A DNA stretch of 63,946 nt from an endosymbiont of Escarpia spicata (lineage in GTDB: Bacteria; Pseudomonadota; Gammaproteobacteria; Chromatiales; Chromatiaceae). Position 1 is the first letter of the stretch, and each line of letters begins with the position of its first letter. Positions 1 through 10,477 of this stretch are shown piece after piece. The notes under the pieces were generated by a model. The model was not told the origin of the DNA. It saw nothing but the letters and a program-made list of their open reading frames with translations, and ran no database searches. The DNA lies in assembly GCA_003349915.1 (NCBI GenBank), contig QFXE01000016.1, positions 1 to 63,946 on the forward strand, in the 5' to 3' direction. A program made the translations under genes and the position numbers.

Positions 1-2
1 GA

Positions 3-200
3 GCGGCTCCCTATCCCGATTGGAAATTGCATGGATTTGCTGATCTGGATCATCAATCGACCTCATTTAATGTTAGATGTCAGAAAAGAGGAGAAAATCA
101 TCCATACTATGAACAGGCGATAGATTCCTGGGAAAAGGGTCAATACAAGAACAGGAGAGAGTCGTTGATTGCGGGTAAACACGGACGGGATTTCACCTGA
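3..200 (+). CDS. 3' end of an unknown gene (partial)
   Basis: The reading frame is open from the window edge to a TGA at 198-200 and gives about 65 residues with ordinary, non-repetitive composition (ends GKHGRDFT). Both other forward frames are closed earlier or look less protein-like. I recognise no domain. The gene begins outside the window, so neither size nor function can be judged. It may be an unrelated frame that happens to stay open. Confidence 0.4.
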   Translation, partial: AAPYPDWKLHGFADLDHQSTSFNVRCQKRGENHPYYEQAIDSWEKGQYKNRRESLIAGKHGRDFT

Positions 201-230
201 GGACTATAAGAATTTAGAAAAAATCAGGCG

Positions 231-689
231 GTGTTCCTCGGGAGCGGGAACGTGAAGCAGGATCGGGAAGCTGCTAAAGCCGAGGTATTGAAGGAGCGAT
301 TAAAGGATTCATTGTTACACTCATCCGACTATCGTTATATTCATCGGTTACATTGCGTATTGTTGGTGGACAATGGCCTGGACTTTGACCAGGTTGCTGA
401 ATGTTTTGATGAAAATCCACGCTCGATTGAACGCTGGGTACAGCAATTCAAGCAGCAGGGCGAGGAGGGGCTGCTTGATGAGAAGCGGCGTGGTCGCCCA
501 TCTACGTTGGATGCAGGAACGCTCGCGGCCCTCGGCAGGGCGATCAAGCGCCATCCAAGGGAGTTTGGTTTTTTCAAGGCGCGTTGGGATAGCCATCTGC
601 TGCAGAACCACCTGCAATCCAGATACCACATCAAGCTGGGGTTACGTCAATGCCAGCGGATATTCAATAAATTGAAAAGTGGGAAGTAA
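231..689 (+). CDS. Orphan IS630-type helix-turn-helix protein (transposase N-terminal half)
   Basis: A 152-residue protein whose middle (about residues 40-110) is a helix-turn-helix of the winged type found at the N terminus of IS630-family transposases: a helix around VAECFDENPRSIERWVQQF, then the GEEGLLDEKRRGRPS linker typical of that family. The DDE catalytic half is absent. In split IS630 elements a second ORF should follow, but a palindromic repeat and a DUF3179 gene follow instead. It starts at a GTG (231 or 252; the latter has GGGAGCGGGAAC just upstream). It could be a remnant of an insertion sequence or a domesticated DNA-binding protein; the intact frame does not decide this. Confidence 0.6.
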   Translation: MFLGSGNVKQDREAAKAEVLKERLKDSLLHSSDYRYIHRLHCVLLVDNGLDFDQVAECFDENPRSIERWVQQFKQQGEEGLLDEKRRGRPSTLDAGTLAALGRAIKRHPREFGFFKARWDSHLLQNHLQSRYHIKLGLRQCQRIFNKLKSGK

Positions 690-693
690 GTAG

Positions 694-746
694 TGGATCA
701 GAGCGTAGGGTGCGCTGTGCGCACCCTACGTTCTTCGCTTGATCCA
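694..746. repeat. REP-like palindrome, family A
   Basis: A perfect hairpin arm pair, cgtagggtgcgc / gcgcaccctacg (704-730), sits inside an outer inverted pair tggatca / tgatcca. The same GTAGGGTGCGC core recurs at about 6513, 6634, 51081 and 51140 in this window, always between genes. Lack of a T-run argues against a simple terminator. Confidence 0.8.
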
Positions 747-831
747 GCCTACAGATTCCTGTAATGAATCCACCAGTATCCCTCCGGCGTATCTCTACAT
801 ATCCCAAATAATAGAGAGCGTCTTCATTTCA

Positions 832-1794
832 ATGGCTGGTCTGGTATCGATAAAACAAACCTCTTTTATCCTATTTTCGTTGGGTATGCTCATACTGACT
901 CAATGTTCGGGTAGCGAAAACAATGGCTTCAATCTGAGAGATGCGCTGATACCGGTCGATGAAATCTATCATGGCGGTCCGGCAAAGGATGGTATCCCTG
1001 CCATCGATAATCCTCGATTTCAACATGCTGACGAGGCGGTGAATCTCCGCTCGGAGATGCGGGTGCTGGGTATCAGCCGAAACGGGGTGAGCAAGGCCTA
1101 TCCCGTTTCGATTCTCAATTGGCACGAGATCGTCAATGACCGGATTGGCGGCGAACCAGTGGTGATAACCTACTGTCCATTGTGTGGCAGCGGGGTGGCC
1201 TATTCCGCCAGGACGGGGGGGAGCGTTTTGCATTTTGGCGTATCTGGTCTGCTCTACAATAGCGACGTGCTGCTCTATGACCGTGAAACTGAATCCCTCT
1301 GGTCGCAGTTAAAACATCAGGCGATATCGGGAAAGAAGAAGGGCACCCGATTGAAGATGCTGACTTTGGAACATACGACTTGGGGACGCTGGTTGGAACT
1401 GCATCCCGAAACCCTGGTGCTTTCAGAAGATACCGGCTATCTGCGGAGCTATGGGGTCGATCCCTATGCGGGTTACGAGAATGATGAGGGTCTCTATTTT
1501 CCGGTTTCCAATCCTGATCCACGCTATCACCCCAAGGCCCGTATTATTGGGCTGGAGGTCGATGGTGCCTGGAAGGCCTATCCCTTTTCGGAGTTGGACA
1601 AGGCCGGTGGGCGGATCACGGATCACTTTGCCGGGAGTGACTACATAATCAGCTACGATCGCCAGAGCCGTTCTGCCTGGGTGGAGGATCATCAAGGTGG
1701 CCAGGTGCCTGTTGTTTCAACCTTCTGGTTTGCCTGGACGGCGTTCCATTCTCAGAGTCATGTCTATGTTTCCAGTCCCGAGACGGAGCGTTGA
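832..1794 (+). CDS. DUF3179 family lipoprotein
   Basis: The protein contains the DUF3179 hallmark: a C-P-L-C-G-S motif following a long beta-rich stretch (EPVVITYCPLCGSGVAY), with the family's LWSQ and DPYAGYEN segments further on. The function of DUF3179 proteins is not established. The frame is open from 739, but the ATG at 832 is preferred because it gives a clean lipoprotein signal peptide (hydrophobic stretch then LTQC). That predicts an exported, lipid-anchored protein of about 320 residues. It stands alone between a palindromic repeat and a membrane protein gene. Confidence 0.8.
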   Translation: MAGLVSIKQTSFILFSLGMLILTQCSGSENNGFNLRDALIPVDEIYHGGPAKDGIPAIDNPRFQHADEAVNLRSEMRVLGISRNGVSKAYPVSILNWHEIVNDRIGGEPVVITYCPLCGSGVAYSARTGGSVLHFGVSGLLYNSDVLLYDRETESLWSQLKHQAISGKKKGTRLKMLTLEHTTWGRWLELHPETLVLSEDTGYLRSYGVDPYAGYENDEGLYFPVSNPDPRYHPKARIIGLEVDGAWKAYPFSELDKAGGRITDHFAGSDYIISYDRQSRSAWVEDHQGGQVPVVSTFWFAWTAFHSQSHVYVSSPETER

Positions 1795-1868
1795 TATTTA
1801 TCATGGCTGTCCATCGAGTGGGGTGATCGAATGAGACACGACTTTAATCAATCTCCCGTTCGCTGCCC

Positions 1869-2501
1869 ATGTGTATCACCGTACTCTCGAAAAACTCTGC
1901 TAACGCCCGGCCTAAATCCAGGATTTGGCAATGGCTGACCCGAACGCCTTTGCGGCTCCTGGGCAGCGCCAGCGTGATTTTTCTGCTGTTGGCCGCTGGA
2001 GACTATCTGTCGGGTGAAACGGCGCCTGTCTGGCAGGGTAACAATCTGCTGTTCGGCATCGCGCCACTTCCGTTTTTCGGTTATCTGTTGCAGCGCTATC
2101 CCGAATGGCTGAAGCGTTCGCCGGTTCCCTATGTCCGCTACGGGGCGCTCTTCTTTCTCTTTGCCGCAGCACAGGCCGTTTTCCATATCTCCCGGCAGAC
2201 TGGTGGCGAACCGGGTTTGTTCTATCTCGCGCTGCTGGCGGTTGCTTGGTACCTCGCTATCACCACCCTGATTGGAATCTACCGCTTCGCACTGGATAGC
2301 CATCGTACATCTGAGGGCTGGATCAATGGTCTGCTCTATGTCGGCGCGGTGGGACTGCTGCTCTCTGGATTAGGGCTGATACTGGGGGAACTCGCGCTGT
2401 CGAATGCCGGTTTCTGGCTGGGGTTGGGGGGATGGCTGCTGCCGTCGTTGCTGCTTGTTGCTCTCCGCCCGTTTTTGCGGCCGGGTCAAGGGAGTCTCTG
2501 A
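1869..2501 (+). CDS. Multi-spanning membrane protein, unknown (weak NnrS resemblance)
   Basis: A 210-residue protein with about six hydrophobic segments, the first near residues 28-45. The order of features (a 'W..NNLLFG' segment followed by a glycine-rich helix) resembles the first half of NnrS, a 12-helix haem/copper membrane protein linked to nitric oxide stress, but it is about half the expected length and I see no conserved histidine pattern to confirm this. It could be a truncated NnrS relative or an unrelated small membrane protein. No operon partner is evident; parC starts 236 bases downstream. Confidence 0.55.
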   Translation: MCITVLSKNSANARPKSRIWQWLTRTPLRLLGSASVIFLLLAAGDYLSGETAPVWQGNNLLFGIAPLPFFGYLLQRYPEWLKRSPVPYVRYGALFFLFAAAQAVFHISRQTGGEPGLFYLALLAVAWYLAITTLIGIYRFALDSHRTSEGWINGLLYVGAVGLLLSGLGLILGELALSNAGFWLGLGGWLLPSLLLVALRPFLRPGQGSL

Positions 2502-2737
2502 ACAAGTCATGGACCTACAGCTTGCGGCTGAAATACGCTGCTTTTTCGTTGGAAATCTTCGCAATAGCTGGCTATTACGTGCGATTCCCGCCTCAAATCA
2601 GCGCATTTCATCTCACAACCTGAACGGCCCAGACTTATTCAGAGGCTCCCAAGCGCTACATATTCCCTAAGCGCTCCACTTTCCGTATTATCCTCAGGCA
2701 ATTTTTGGGCGGATATGCCCGCAACTGAATTGCCTCC

Positions 2738-4990
2738 ATGAGCGACACCATCGATTCAACCCTTGAGGGTGTGGAACAGGTTCCCCTCGGCGACTTTACC
2801 GAAAAGGCGTATCTGGACTACTCCATGTACGTTATTCTCGACCGCGCGCTGCCCCACATCGGTGACGGTCTCAAGCCGGTGCAGCGGCGCATCGTCTATG
2901 CAATGTCGGAACTCGGCCTGAGCGCCACCGCGAAGTTCAAGAAGTCCGCCCGTACCGTGGGCGATGTGCTCGGCAAATTCCACCCTCACGGTGACAGCGC
3001 CTGCTACGAGGCGATGGTGCTGATGGCGCAGAATTTTTCCTATCGCTACCCGTTGGTGGACGGCCAGGGCAACTGGGGTTCTCCGGATGATCCCAAGTCG
3101 TTCGCCGCCATGCGCTATACGGAATCGCGCCTCACGCCCTATGCCCAGGTGCTGCTTGCGGAACTGGGTCAGGGAACCGTGGAGTGGGAGCCCAATTTTG
3201 ACGGCACCCTGAAGGAACCCTCTCTGCTGCCTGCGCGTCTGCCCAACGTGCTGTTGAACGGCGCGTCCGGTATCGCGGTAGGTATGGCGACCGATATCCC
3301 GCCGCACAATTTGCGGGAGGTTGCCAGCGCCTGTATCCATCTGCTGGAGACGCCGAAGGCGACCCTCGAGGATCTGATGGTCTATGTCAAAGGGCCGGAC
3401 TATCCCACCGATGCGGAGATCATTACCCCGCGGGCAGACCTGCGCAAGATGTATGAAACCGGCAACGGATCGATTCGTATGCGTGCCCGGTTTGAGCGGG
3501 AACATGGCGACATCATCGTTACCGCACTGCCGCACCAGGTCTCCGGCTCGCGCATCATGGAGCAGATCGCCCAGCAGATGCAGACGAAAAAACTGCCGAT
3601 GGTGGAGGATCTGCGGGATGAGTCGGATCATGAAAACCCCACCCGGCTGGTGATCATTCCCCGTTCGAACCGGGTCGATGTGCCGCGCCTTATGTCCCAT
3701 CTCTTCGCCACCACAGACCTGGAACGCACCTATCGGGTCAATGTCAATCTGATCGGAACCAACGGGCGGCCGGCGGTGAAGGATCTCCGTACCTTGCTGG
3801 CGGAGTGGCTGGCTTTCCGTACAGCGACCGTCACGCGGCGTCTGCAGTATCGTCTGGATCAGGTGCTGGATCGTCTGCACATCCTCGAAGGTCTGATGAT
3901 CGCCTACCTCAATATCGATGAGGTGATTGCGATTATCCGCCATGAGGACGATCCCAAGGCGGAGCTGATGAGCCGTTTCGGCCTCTCCGACCGCCAGGCC
4001 GAGGCGATCCTCAATCTGCGCCTGCGCCATCTGGCAAAGCTGGAGGAGATCAAGATCCGCGGTGAGCAGGAGGCACTGGAGACTGAGCGGGAGTGGCTGG
4101 AGAAGACGCTGAACTCGAAACAGCGCATGCGTACCCTGATCCGCAAGGAGATCCAGGCCGACGCGGAAAAATATGGTGACGAGCGGCGCTCTCCCATCGT
4201 CGAGCGTGAAACAGCGGAAGCGCTGGACGAAACCGAACTGACGCCCAGTGAAGCGGTGACCGTGATCCTCTCGGAGAAGGGGTGGGGACGGGCCGCCAAA
4301 GGACACGATATCGATCCGGCCGGACTCAACTACAAGGCAGGGGACAGCTACCTTGCCTCCGTTCGGCTGCGCAGTAATCAGTCGGCCATTTTTATTGACT
4401 CCAGCGGTCGCAGTTACTCTCTTCTGGCGCATACGCTACCCTCCGCCCGCAGTCAGGGCGAGCCACTGACAGGGCGTTTCTCACCCCCGGGTGGATCGGT
4501 GTTTTCCGCCGTGTTGGGCGGGGATCCCAAGGTTTGGTATCTGCTGGCTTCCGATGCGGGTTACGGCTTTCGGGTACAGATGAAAGCCATGTTTGCCAAG
4601 AATAAGGCGGGCAAGTCGATGCTCACGCTGCCCAAGGGGGCGAAAGTGTTGCCGCCGGTTGTGTTGGAAAATCCTGCAACAGACCGGGTGGTTGCCGTGA
4701 CCAACGAAGGCCGCATGCTGGTTTTTCCTGTTGCCGAACTGCCGGAGCTTTCCCGGGGCAAGGGAAACAAGATCATCGGCATTCCCGGCAAGCGTGTGGA
4801 GTCGCGGCAGGAGTTTGTCGTGGCGCTCACTGTGGTGCCGGAGGGCGGCCATCTCAAGGTTTGTGCCGGGAAACGCCATATCACCCTCAAACCTGCTGAT
4901 CTGGACAGCTACCAGGGAGAGCGGGGGCGGCGTGGCAACAAGCTGCCGAGAGGTTTTCAGAGAGTTGACAGCCTCCAGCTGCCGGCTTAA
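2738..4990 (+). CDS. parC: DNA topoisomerase IV subunit A
   Basis: The 750-residue protein is full length for ParC and begins with the family's [15 protein letters not shown] and [17 protein letters not shown] segments. The catalytic tyrosine lies in the [14 protein letters not shown] segment near residue 125. The quinolone-resistance region around [12 protein letters not shown] is ordinary. The C-terminal beta-pinwheel region contains degenerate RGKGNKI-type blades, as in ParC rather than GyrA, which has a longer GyrA-box domain. With ParE (not in this window) it decatenates daughter chromosomes. It is convergent with nhaD, separated only by a palindromic repeat. Confidence 0.96.
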   Translation: MSDTIDSTLEGVEQVPLGDFTEKAYLDYSMYVILDRALPHIGDGLKPVQRRIVYAMSELGLSATAKFKKSARTVGDVLGKFHPHGDSACYEAMVLMAQNFSYRYPLVDGQGNWGSPDDPKSFAAMRYTESRLTPYAQVLLAELGQGTVEWEPNFDGTLKEPSLLPARLPNVLLNGASGIAVGMATDIPPHNLREVASACIHLLETPKATLEDLMVYVKGPDYPTDAEIITPRADLRKMYETGNGSIRMRARFEREHGDIIVTALPHQVSGSRIMEQIAQQMQTKKLPMVEDLRDESDHENPTRLVIIPRSNRVDVPRLMSHLFATTDLERTYRVNVNLIGTNGRPAVKDLRTLLAEWLAFRTATVTRRLQYRLDQVLDRLHILEGLMIAYLNIDEVIAIIRHEDDPKAELMSRFGLSDRQAEAILNLRLRHLAKLEEIKIRGEQEALETEREWLEKTLNSKQRMRTLIRKEIQADAEKYGDERRSPIVERETAEALDETELTPSEAVTVILSEKGWGRAAKGHDIDPAGLNYKAGDSYLASVRLRSNQSAIFIDSSGRSYSLLAHTLPSARSQGEPLTGRFSPPGGSVFSAVLGGDPKVWYLLASDAGYGFRVQMKAMFAKNKAGKSMLTLPKGAKVLPPVVLENPATDRVVAVTNEGRMLVFPVAELPELSRGKGNKIIGIPGKRVESRQEFVVALTVVPEGGHLKVCAGKRHITLKPADLDSYQGERGRRGNKLPRGFQRVDSLQLPA

Positions 4991-5005
4991 AACAATGCGC
5001 GTTAT

Positions 5006-5036
5006 GTAGGTTGGGTTAGCGCAGCGTAACCCAACA
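5006..5036. repeat. REP-like palindrome, family B, shared with the nhaD stop
   Basis: The arms gttgggtta / taacccaac form a hairpin (core gttgggttagcgcagcgtaa). It lies between the convergent ends of parC and nhaD, and the nhaD stop codon (complement of 5016-5018) is inside the left arm, so the last residues of NhaD are encoded by the repeat. It may also act as a bidirectional terminator, though there is no T-run. Confidence 0.75.
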
Positions 5037-6431
5037 AAATGTGTAACGTCCGTAGGACTGTCCCATCAGCGCGATCCCGGCCGCGGAGCCGATCGAGAGC
5101 AGACTGCCGCCAATGCCGGTAGTGAGGGTAACAGTGAGCCAGTCTCCGAGCGCCATTTGCGGATTCATCGCCAGTACTGCGAACATCGTCGGGGTATTTT
5201 CCACCACGGCGGAATAGAAGCCGACCATCAGATTGGCAACGTCCGTGCCCCACTGGCCATACATCACTGCCTCGGCCATTGAGAGCCAGCCGATATAGGC
5301 AAGTCCCCCCACGCTGAGTGCGATGCCGTAGAGGAACAGGATAGCGTCCCACTCAGCGCGCGATATGCGCTGAAAAACGTCGAACGGTGTTTTCTTCAGG
5401 CTGGGCAGCGGACCGCCGATCCACTCCTCTTCACCGGTGAGTTCCTCGTTATTGTGGCTCTTTTTGAGGTAGTAGCCGAAAAACTGCAGATAGGCGAGTC
5501 CGGTCATCATGCCGATGACCGGCGGCAGTTGTAGCAGGGTTTCAAACGTCACGCTGGTGGCTATGGTGAGCAGAAATAACAACAGAATCACAGTGCCGCC
5601 CCGGAGCATGTCTATTTTTTCGACTCTGCTTTTGGGTGTGCCATGTGGGATGGCGCGGGAGAGCAGGAGGGCGGTCAACAGATAGCCGGTCAGTGCCGGG
5701 ATCAGCAGATTGTAGAAGGACCAGAAATCGAGCGGCCCCTGGCTGGTGATGATCTGGTGCTGCCAGATTACCAGCGTGGTGAGATCTCCAAAAGGACTGA
5801 AGACGCCGCCGGCGTTGGCGGCTACCACCACATTGACACAGGCAAGCGAGGTGAACCTGACCTCCTTGCGGCCAAGGGCAAAGACCACAGCGCCCATCAG
5901 CAGAGCGGTGCTCAGATTGTCGAGTAGCGGGGAGAGGACGAAGGTGGTGAGGCCGGTCAACCAGAAGAGTGAGCGGTAGGTGTAGCCGCGTTCGGCCACC
6001 CAGGTTCGCAGGGCAGCGAACACGCGTCGTTCGTTCATGGCGTTGATGTAGGTCATCACCACCAGCAGAAACAGCATCAGCTCAGCATATTTGAGCAGAT
6101 AGTCCCGGACCGCTGCTTCAGCTCCGGGGGCAAGCCCCAGGTGTGTTTCGCTCCAGGCGATGAGTCCCCAGATAAGCCCTGCCGACAGCAGCATGGGCTT
6201 GGATTTCCGCATTTCGATGAACTCTTCGAAGGTCACCGCGAGAATGGCTAGGACGAAAATAGCCATGGCGGCCAATCCAGGCCACTGAAGCGCAAGGTTT
6301 TCTGCGGTGGGAGATTGCATGGCCCACGCAGGGGCGCTGAACGCAGGTAGCGTCAGGATCAGCAGAAAGCGGATAGGGTTGTGCCGGTACAAAATGGTGA
6401 ACTCTCGAATACGACTCAAACCGTCTGCCAT
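5016..6431 (-). CDS. nhaD: NhaD-type Na+/H+ antiporter
   Basis: A polytopic membrane protein of 471 residues with the NhaD signature: the FVLSPLLDNLSTALLMGA segment and the later FYSAVVENTPTMFA segment, both carrying the acidic/polar residues expected for Na+ exchange in the NhaD/ArsB-like fold. NhaD proteins are common in marine and haloalkaliphilic bacteria. The longer frame reaches 6536, but its extra N terminus is encoded by a repeat, so I take the ATG at 6429-6431 (MADGLSRIREF). That precedes a hydrophobic stretch ending APAWA, which may be a cleavable signal. The C-terminal residues come from repeat family B. Confidence 0.9.
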   Translation of the reverse strand: MADGLSRIREFTILYRHNPIRFLLILTLPAFSAPAWAMQSPTAENLALQWPGLAAMAIFVLAILAVTFEEFIEMRKSKPMLLSAGLIWGLIAWSETHLGLAPGAEAAVRDYLLKYAELMLFLLVVMTYINAMNERRVFAALRTWVAERGYTYRSLFWLTGLTTFVLSPLLDNLSTALLMGAVVFALGRKEVRFTSLACVNVVVAANAGGVFSPFGDLTTLVIWQHQIITSQGPLDFWSFYNLLIPALTGYLLTALLLSRAIPHGTPKSRVEKIDMLRGGTVILLLFLLTIATSVTFETLLQLPPVIGMMTGLAYLQFFGYYLKKSHNNEELTGEEEWIGGPLPSLKKTPFDVFQRISRAEWDAILFLYGIALSVGGLAYIGWLSMAEAVMYGQWGTDVANLMVGFYSAVVENTPTMFAVLAMNPQMALGDWLTVTLTTGIGGSLLSIGSAAGIALMGQSYGRYTFCWVTLR

Positions 6432-6512
6432 TATTAGAAATTTCGCATTGACTGTACAGCCTCCTCCTAAATAGTGCCCGTCCGCACCATTGATTTCCGT
6501 TACTGTTATTCT

Positions 6513-6534
6513 GGTGCGCATGGCGCACCCTACC
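6513..6534. repeat. REP-like palindrome, family A
   Basis: Core ggtgcgcatggcgcacc followed by ctacc, an inverted copy relative to the one at 6634. The stretch just to its left (ccgcaccattgatttcc) looks like a degraded partner copy, as in the paired arrangement at 51081-51161. Confidence 0.7.
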
Positions 6535-6633
6535 AAGTGAATTAAACGCTGCTCTTCATCTTCTCAGGATGGATTGAACTACGAAACTTGAGTTGCCTCA
6601 GTGCTCTTTGGGATCTTCTCAGAGAGGTAAAGA

Positions 6634-6660
6634 GCGTAGGGTGCGCCGCGCGCACCATGA
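6634..6660. repeat. REP-like palindrome, family A
   Basis: gcgtagggtgcgc / gcgcacc with a CG-rich loop, followed by atgattt, the same flank seen at 51081-51110. It lies in the spacer upstream of tRNA-Leu. Confidence 0.7.
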
Positions 6661-6734
6661 TTTCTGAATCACGGTTGGAGACTTATTGGTTCTATCGGTA
6701 TAATGAACGGTTGGAAATTCCATTGATGGAAAAA

Positions 6735-6820
<86 letters not shown>

Positions 6821-6953
6821 AATTCAGTCCTGTCGCTGATCCGGGAGTCGTGCGCCTTTAATCGGGAACCGGCCACCGGGCGGCGGTGTGACGTTGTAAT
6901 TACCTAACTGTTTTGAAAATCATTGGCAGTTCAGTCTGCAGGAGAAGAGATAG

Positions 6954-8246
6954 ATGCAAGTTTCGGTTGAATCGGGTGAAGGTTTCGAGCGGCGAGTAAC
7001 CGTGGAACTGCCTGCTGAACAGGTTGAACAGGAGGTGACCAAGCGCCTGAAACAGATCGGCCGGACTGCCAAGGTGGATGGTTTTCGTCCAGGTAAGGTG
7101 CCGATGGGTATGCTGCGCCGTCAGTATGGTGGCCACGTACTGCAGGAAGTCTATGGCGAACTGATCGAGACCAGCTACAGGGATGCGATCCTCCAGGAGG
7201 GCCTGCACCCTGCCGGTCAGCCCAAGATCGAACCGAAAACCTCCGATGATGAGAGTGTCTTCTCCTACGTCGCAACGCTGGAAGTCATGCCGGTGATCGA
7301 CTCGCCGAAGGTAGAGGGTACCCTCAAGCGGCCGGTTGCGGATGTAGCCGACAGCGACGTGGATGAGATGATCGAAAAACTGCGGGGCCAGCGTGTCACC
7401 TGGAGTCCGGTCGAACGTGCTGCTGCTGATGGCGATCAGGTAAAGATCAACTTCAAGGGCGTCATGGACGGAGAGGCCTTCGAAGGCGGCAGTGCTGACG
7501 ATGTGCCTCTGGTACTGGGCTCCAACTCCATGATCGATGGCTTCGAGAGTGGTCTTGTCGGTGCGGAAAAGGGCGGCAGCCTCACCCTGGAGCTCAAATT
7601 CCCTGAAGATTACCGGGTGGAAGAGCTGGCAGGAAAGCCGGTAACCTTCGAGGTAGAGATCAATGAGGTGGCTGAATCTGAGCTGCCTGAGGTGAATGAT
7701 GATTTTGCCAAGGAGTTCGGTGCTGTAGAGGGCGTCGATAAGTTGAAGGGCGATATTCGGGAGAATATGGAGCGCGAACTCGAACAGCGCATCAAGGCCA
7801 GGATCAAGAGTCAGGCCATGGATCTGCTGGTGGAAAGCAATAGCACTGAAGTGCCGGGGGCGCTGGTCGACGAGGAGATAACCGCGTTGCAGGAACAGAC
7901 CCGAAACCGCATGTCCACCGGTGTGCCGGGTTCCTCCATGGAGCTGCCCCGTGAGATGTTCGAAGAGCAGGCGAAACGGCGGGTGATCCTGGGGCTGCTG
8001 ATTGCGGAGATCATCAAGCAGAATGAGATACAACTGGACGCCGATCGTGTTCGCAAGACCATTGAGGAGTATGCGGCCAGTTATGAAAAACCTGAAGAGG
8101 TAGTCGAGCACTACTATGGCAACCACGAGCAGTTGGCTGCCGTGCAGAATGTGGTGCTGGAGGATCAGGTGGTTGACTGGGTGCTGGAAAATGCCCAGGT
8201 CGAAGTTGAAAGCACCTCGTTTTCCGCCCTGACCGACGAGGGCTGA
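6954..8246 (+). CDS. tig: Trigger factor, ribosome-bound chaperone and prolyl isomerase
   Basis: The 430-residue protein has the three trigger factor parts in order: an N-terminal ribosome-binding domain with the signature GFRPGKVP (residues about 43-50, family GFRxGKxP), a central FKBP-type prolyl isomerase domain (about 150-245, with VKINFKGVMDGEAFEGG), and a long helical C-terminal chaperone arm. It begins at an ATG preceded by AGGAGAAGAGATAG. It heads the block tig-clpP-clpX-lon, the usual gammaproteobacterial order, and handles nascent chains at the ribosome exit. Confidence 0.96.
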   Translation: MQVSVESGEGFERRVTVELPAEQVEQEVTKRLKQIGRTAKVDGFRPGKVPMGMLRRQYGGHVLQEVYGELIETSYRDAILQEGLHPAGQPKIEPKTSDDESVFSYVATLEVMPVIDSPKVEGTLKRPVADVADSDVDEMIEKLRGQRVTWSPVERAAADGDQVKINFKGVMDGEAFEGGSADDVPLVLGSNSMIDGFESGLVGAEKGGSLTLELKFPEDYRVEELAGKPVTFEVEINEVAESELPEVNDDFAKEFGAVEGVDKLKGDIRENMERELEQRIKARIKSQAMDLLVESNSTEVPGALVDEEITALQEQTRNRMSTGVPGSSMELPREMFEEQAKRRVILGLLIAEIIKQNEIQLDADRVRKTIEEYAASYEKPEEVVEHYYGNHEQLAAVQNVVLEDQVVDWVLENAQVEVESTSFSALTDEG

Positions 8247-8353
8247 GGCGAAAAGTGGGGTTGTTCCGCCGCTGGAATTGGGTGGTTGGGGTAATTCGGC
8301 TGGGTTGACAAGTAAGCTAAGATTTTCCGATAGGGCTAAAGGAATCAGGTGAT

Positions 8354-9007
8354 ATGACCGATACACACCACATGGGTGGTCTTGAAACGCAGAATCTGGG
8401 GTTGGTGCCGATCGTTGTCGAACAGACAGCGCGCGGCGAGCGTTCGTACGATATCTACTCCAGGCTCCTCAAGGAGCGGGTGATTTTTCTGGTGGGGCCC
8501 GTCGAAGACCACATGGCCAACCTGGTGGTGGCTCAGTTGCTCTTTCTGGAATCGGAGAATCCCGACAAGGATATTCACCTCTACATCAATTCACCGGGCG
8601 GCTCGGTGACAGCGGGGCTGTCGATCTACGACACCATGCAGTTTATCAAGCCGGACGTGAGCACCATGTGTATTGGCCAGGCCGCCAGTATGGGTGCGCT
8701 GCTGTTGACGGGCGGCGCTAAAGGCAAGCGTCACTGTCTGTCCAATTCGCGCATGATGATTCATCAGCCGCTGGGTGGTTTTCAGGGCCAGGCCACGGAT
8801 ATCGAGATCCACGCCAAAGAGATCCTGCTGTTGCGCGAGCGACTGAACACCATCATGGCAGAACACACGGAGCAGTCGTTGCAGAAGATTGGTGAAGATA
8901 CAGAGCGGGACAATTTCATGGGCGGAGAGGAAGCAGTTGCCTATGGGTTGATCGATCATGTGCTGGAGAATCGTTCCGGACAGGCAGGAGAGAAGAGTGA
9001 AGATTGA
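8354..9007 (+). CDS. clpP: ATP-dependent Clp protease proteolytic subunit
   Basis: A 217-residue protein with the ClpP serine protease triad in its normal settings: Ser in [12 protein letters not shown], His in MMIHQPLGG, and Asp in the TERDNFMGG segment. The N terminus ([23 protein letters not shown]) is typical of the propeptide/processing region. It forms the tetradecameric chamber that works with ClpX, encoded 175 bases downstream. Confidence 0.96.
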   Translation: MTDTHHMGGLETQNLGLVPIVVEQTARGERSYDIYSRLLKERVIFLVGPVEDHMANLVVAQLLFLESENPDKDIHLYINSPGGSVTAGLSIYDTMQFIKPDVSTMCIGQAASMGALLLTGGAKGKRHCLSNSRMMIHQPLGGFQGQATDIEIHAKEILLLRERLNTIMAEHTEQSLQKIGEDTERDNFMGGEEAVAYGLIDHVLENRSGQAGEKSED

Positions 9008-9182
9008 TCGGCTGGATGGCTTGAAAACCGGACCTCGATGCCAAGTTGACTAGATAAAGGCTGACATACCTGACTAGCCCTGTTACAAGATCCGGGGGCT
9101 TGTTAAAAGGGTGCAGTAGGATAAGATTGGAATGACCGGCTTTGAAGGCAAAGCAGGGTGTCCTCGCAGGAGATAGAGTGAT

Positions 9183-10463
9183 ATGAGTGGTGACAATAAC
9201 GGCAAAAATGACGACGGCAAGCTGCTGTATTGTTCATTTTGCGGCAAAAGTCAGCATGAAGTACGGAAGTTGATAGCAGGTCCTTCGGTCTTCATCTGCG
9301 ATGAGTGCGTGGATCTCTGCAACGACATCATCCGTGAAGAGATGCAGGAGGTTGGCGAAAAAACCTCTGACAAGCTGCCGAAACCTCATGAGATCAATGA
9401 AACCCTCAATCAATATGTGATTGGGCAGCGCCGCGCCAAAAAAGTCCTCGCTGTGGCGGTCTACAACCACTACAAGCGGTTGGAGTCTATCGGTAAGGAC
9501 AGCGACATCGAGCTGGCCAAGTCCAATATCCTGCTGATTGGCCCCACCGGCTCCGGCAAGACGTTGCTGGCCGAGACCCTGGCCCGACTGCTGAATGTTC
9601 CATTTACCATCGCAGATGCAACCACGCTGACAGAGGCGGGTTATGTGGGTGAGGATGTCGAAAATATCATCCAGAAACTGCTGCAGAAATGCGATTACGA
9701 TGTGGAGAAGGCCCAGACAGGCATTGTCTATATCGATGAAATCGACAAGATCTCACGCAAATCGGACAATCCTTCGATTACCCGCGATGTCTCCGGCGAA
9801 GGTGTGCAACAGGCGTTGTTGAAGTTGATCGAGGGAACCGTTGCCTCGGTGCCACCTCAGGGTGGGCGCAAGCATCCCCAGCAGGAGTTTCTGCAGGTCG
9901 ACACGTCCAATATTCTGTTTATCGTCGGCGGTGCATTTTCCGGCCTGGAGAAGGTGATCAGGGATCGCTTCGAAAAAGGCGGCATTGGCTTTTCAGCCGA
10001 GGTGCGCAGTAAGGATGAGACTCGCTCGATTGGTGAAATCATCGTCGATGTGGAGCCGGAAGACCTGATCAAGTATGGCTTGATTCCCGAGTTTGTGGGA
10101 CGGTTGCCGGTGGTTGCCACGCTCCAGGAACTGGATGAAGAGTCACTGGTCAGGATTCTCACCGAGCCCAAGAATGCCTTGACCAAACAGTACAGCAAAC
10201 TATTCGAAATGGAGGGCTGTGATCTCGAGATTCGGGAGGATGCCCTGGCTGCCATCGCCCGCAAGGCGATGGAGCGCAAGACCGGTGCCAGGGGATTGCG
10301 TACCATCCTCGAGCAGGTATTGCTCGACACCATGTACGATCTGCCCTCCATGGATGAAGTGACCAAGGTCGTGGTGGATGAGTCAGTGATAACCGGTGAG
10401 TCCGAGCCGCTGATGCTCTACGAGAGTGGAGAGCAGCAACAGATTGCCGCCTCTTCTGACTGA
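9183..10463 (+). CDS. clpX: Clp protease ATP-binding subunit ClpX
   Basis: A 426-residue AAA+ unfoldase. The N-terminal zinc-binding domain carries four cysteines (CSFCGKS... CDECVDLC, residues about 17-41). The AAA+ core has Walker A GPTGSGKT, Walker [11 protein letters not shown] and the pore loop region with YVGEDVE. An RKH-type segment ([10 protein letters not shown]) is present. It has a strong ribosome site (GGAGATAGAG) upstream. Confidence 0.97.
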   Translation: MSGDNNGKNDDGKLLYCSFCGKSQHEVRKLIAGPSVFICDECVDLCNDIIREEMQEVGEKTSDKLPKPHEINETLNQYVIGQRRAKKVLAVAVYNHYKRLESIGKDSDIELAKSNILLIGPTGSGKTLLAETLARLLNVPFTIADATTLTEAGYVGEDVENIIQKLLQKCDYDVEKAQTGIVYIDEIDKISRKSDNPSITRDVSGEGVQQALLKLIEGTVASVPPQGGRKHPQQEFLQVDTSNILFIVGGAFSGLEKVIRDRFEKGGIGFSAEVRSKDETRSIGEIIVDVEPEDLIKYGLIPEFVGRLPVVATLQELDEESLVRILTEPKNALTKQYSKLFEMEGCDLEIREDALAAIARKAMERKTGARGLRTILEQVLLDTMYDLPSMDEVTKVVVDESVITGESEPLMLYESGEQQQIAASSD

Positions 10464-10477
10464 GATACCTCATTTTT

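Noticed and set aside
2756-4432. 558-codon antisense frame opposite parC
   Set aside because: It overlaps the whole of an unmistakable parC, has no recognisable domain, and is the usual shadow of a GC-rich gene.
6900-8366. 488-codon antisense frame opposite tig
   Set aside because: Covers trigger factor on the other strand with low-complexity sequence; a shadow.
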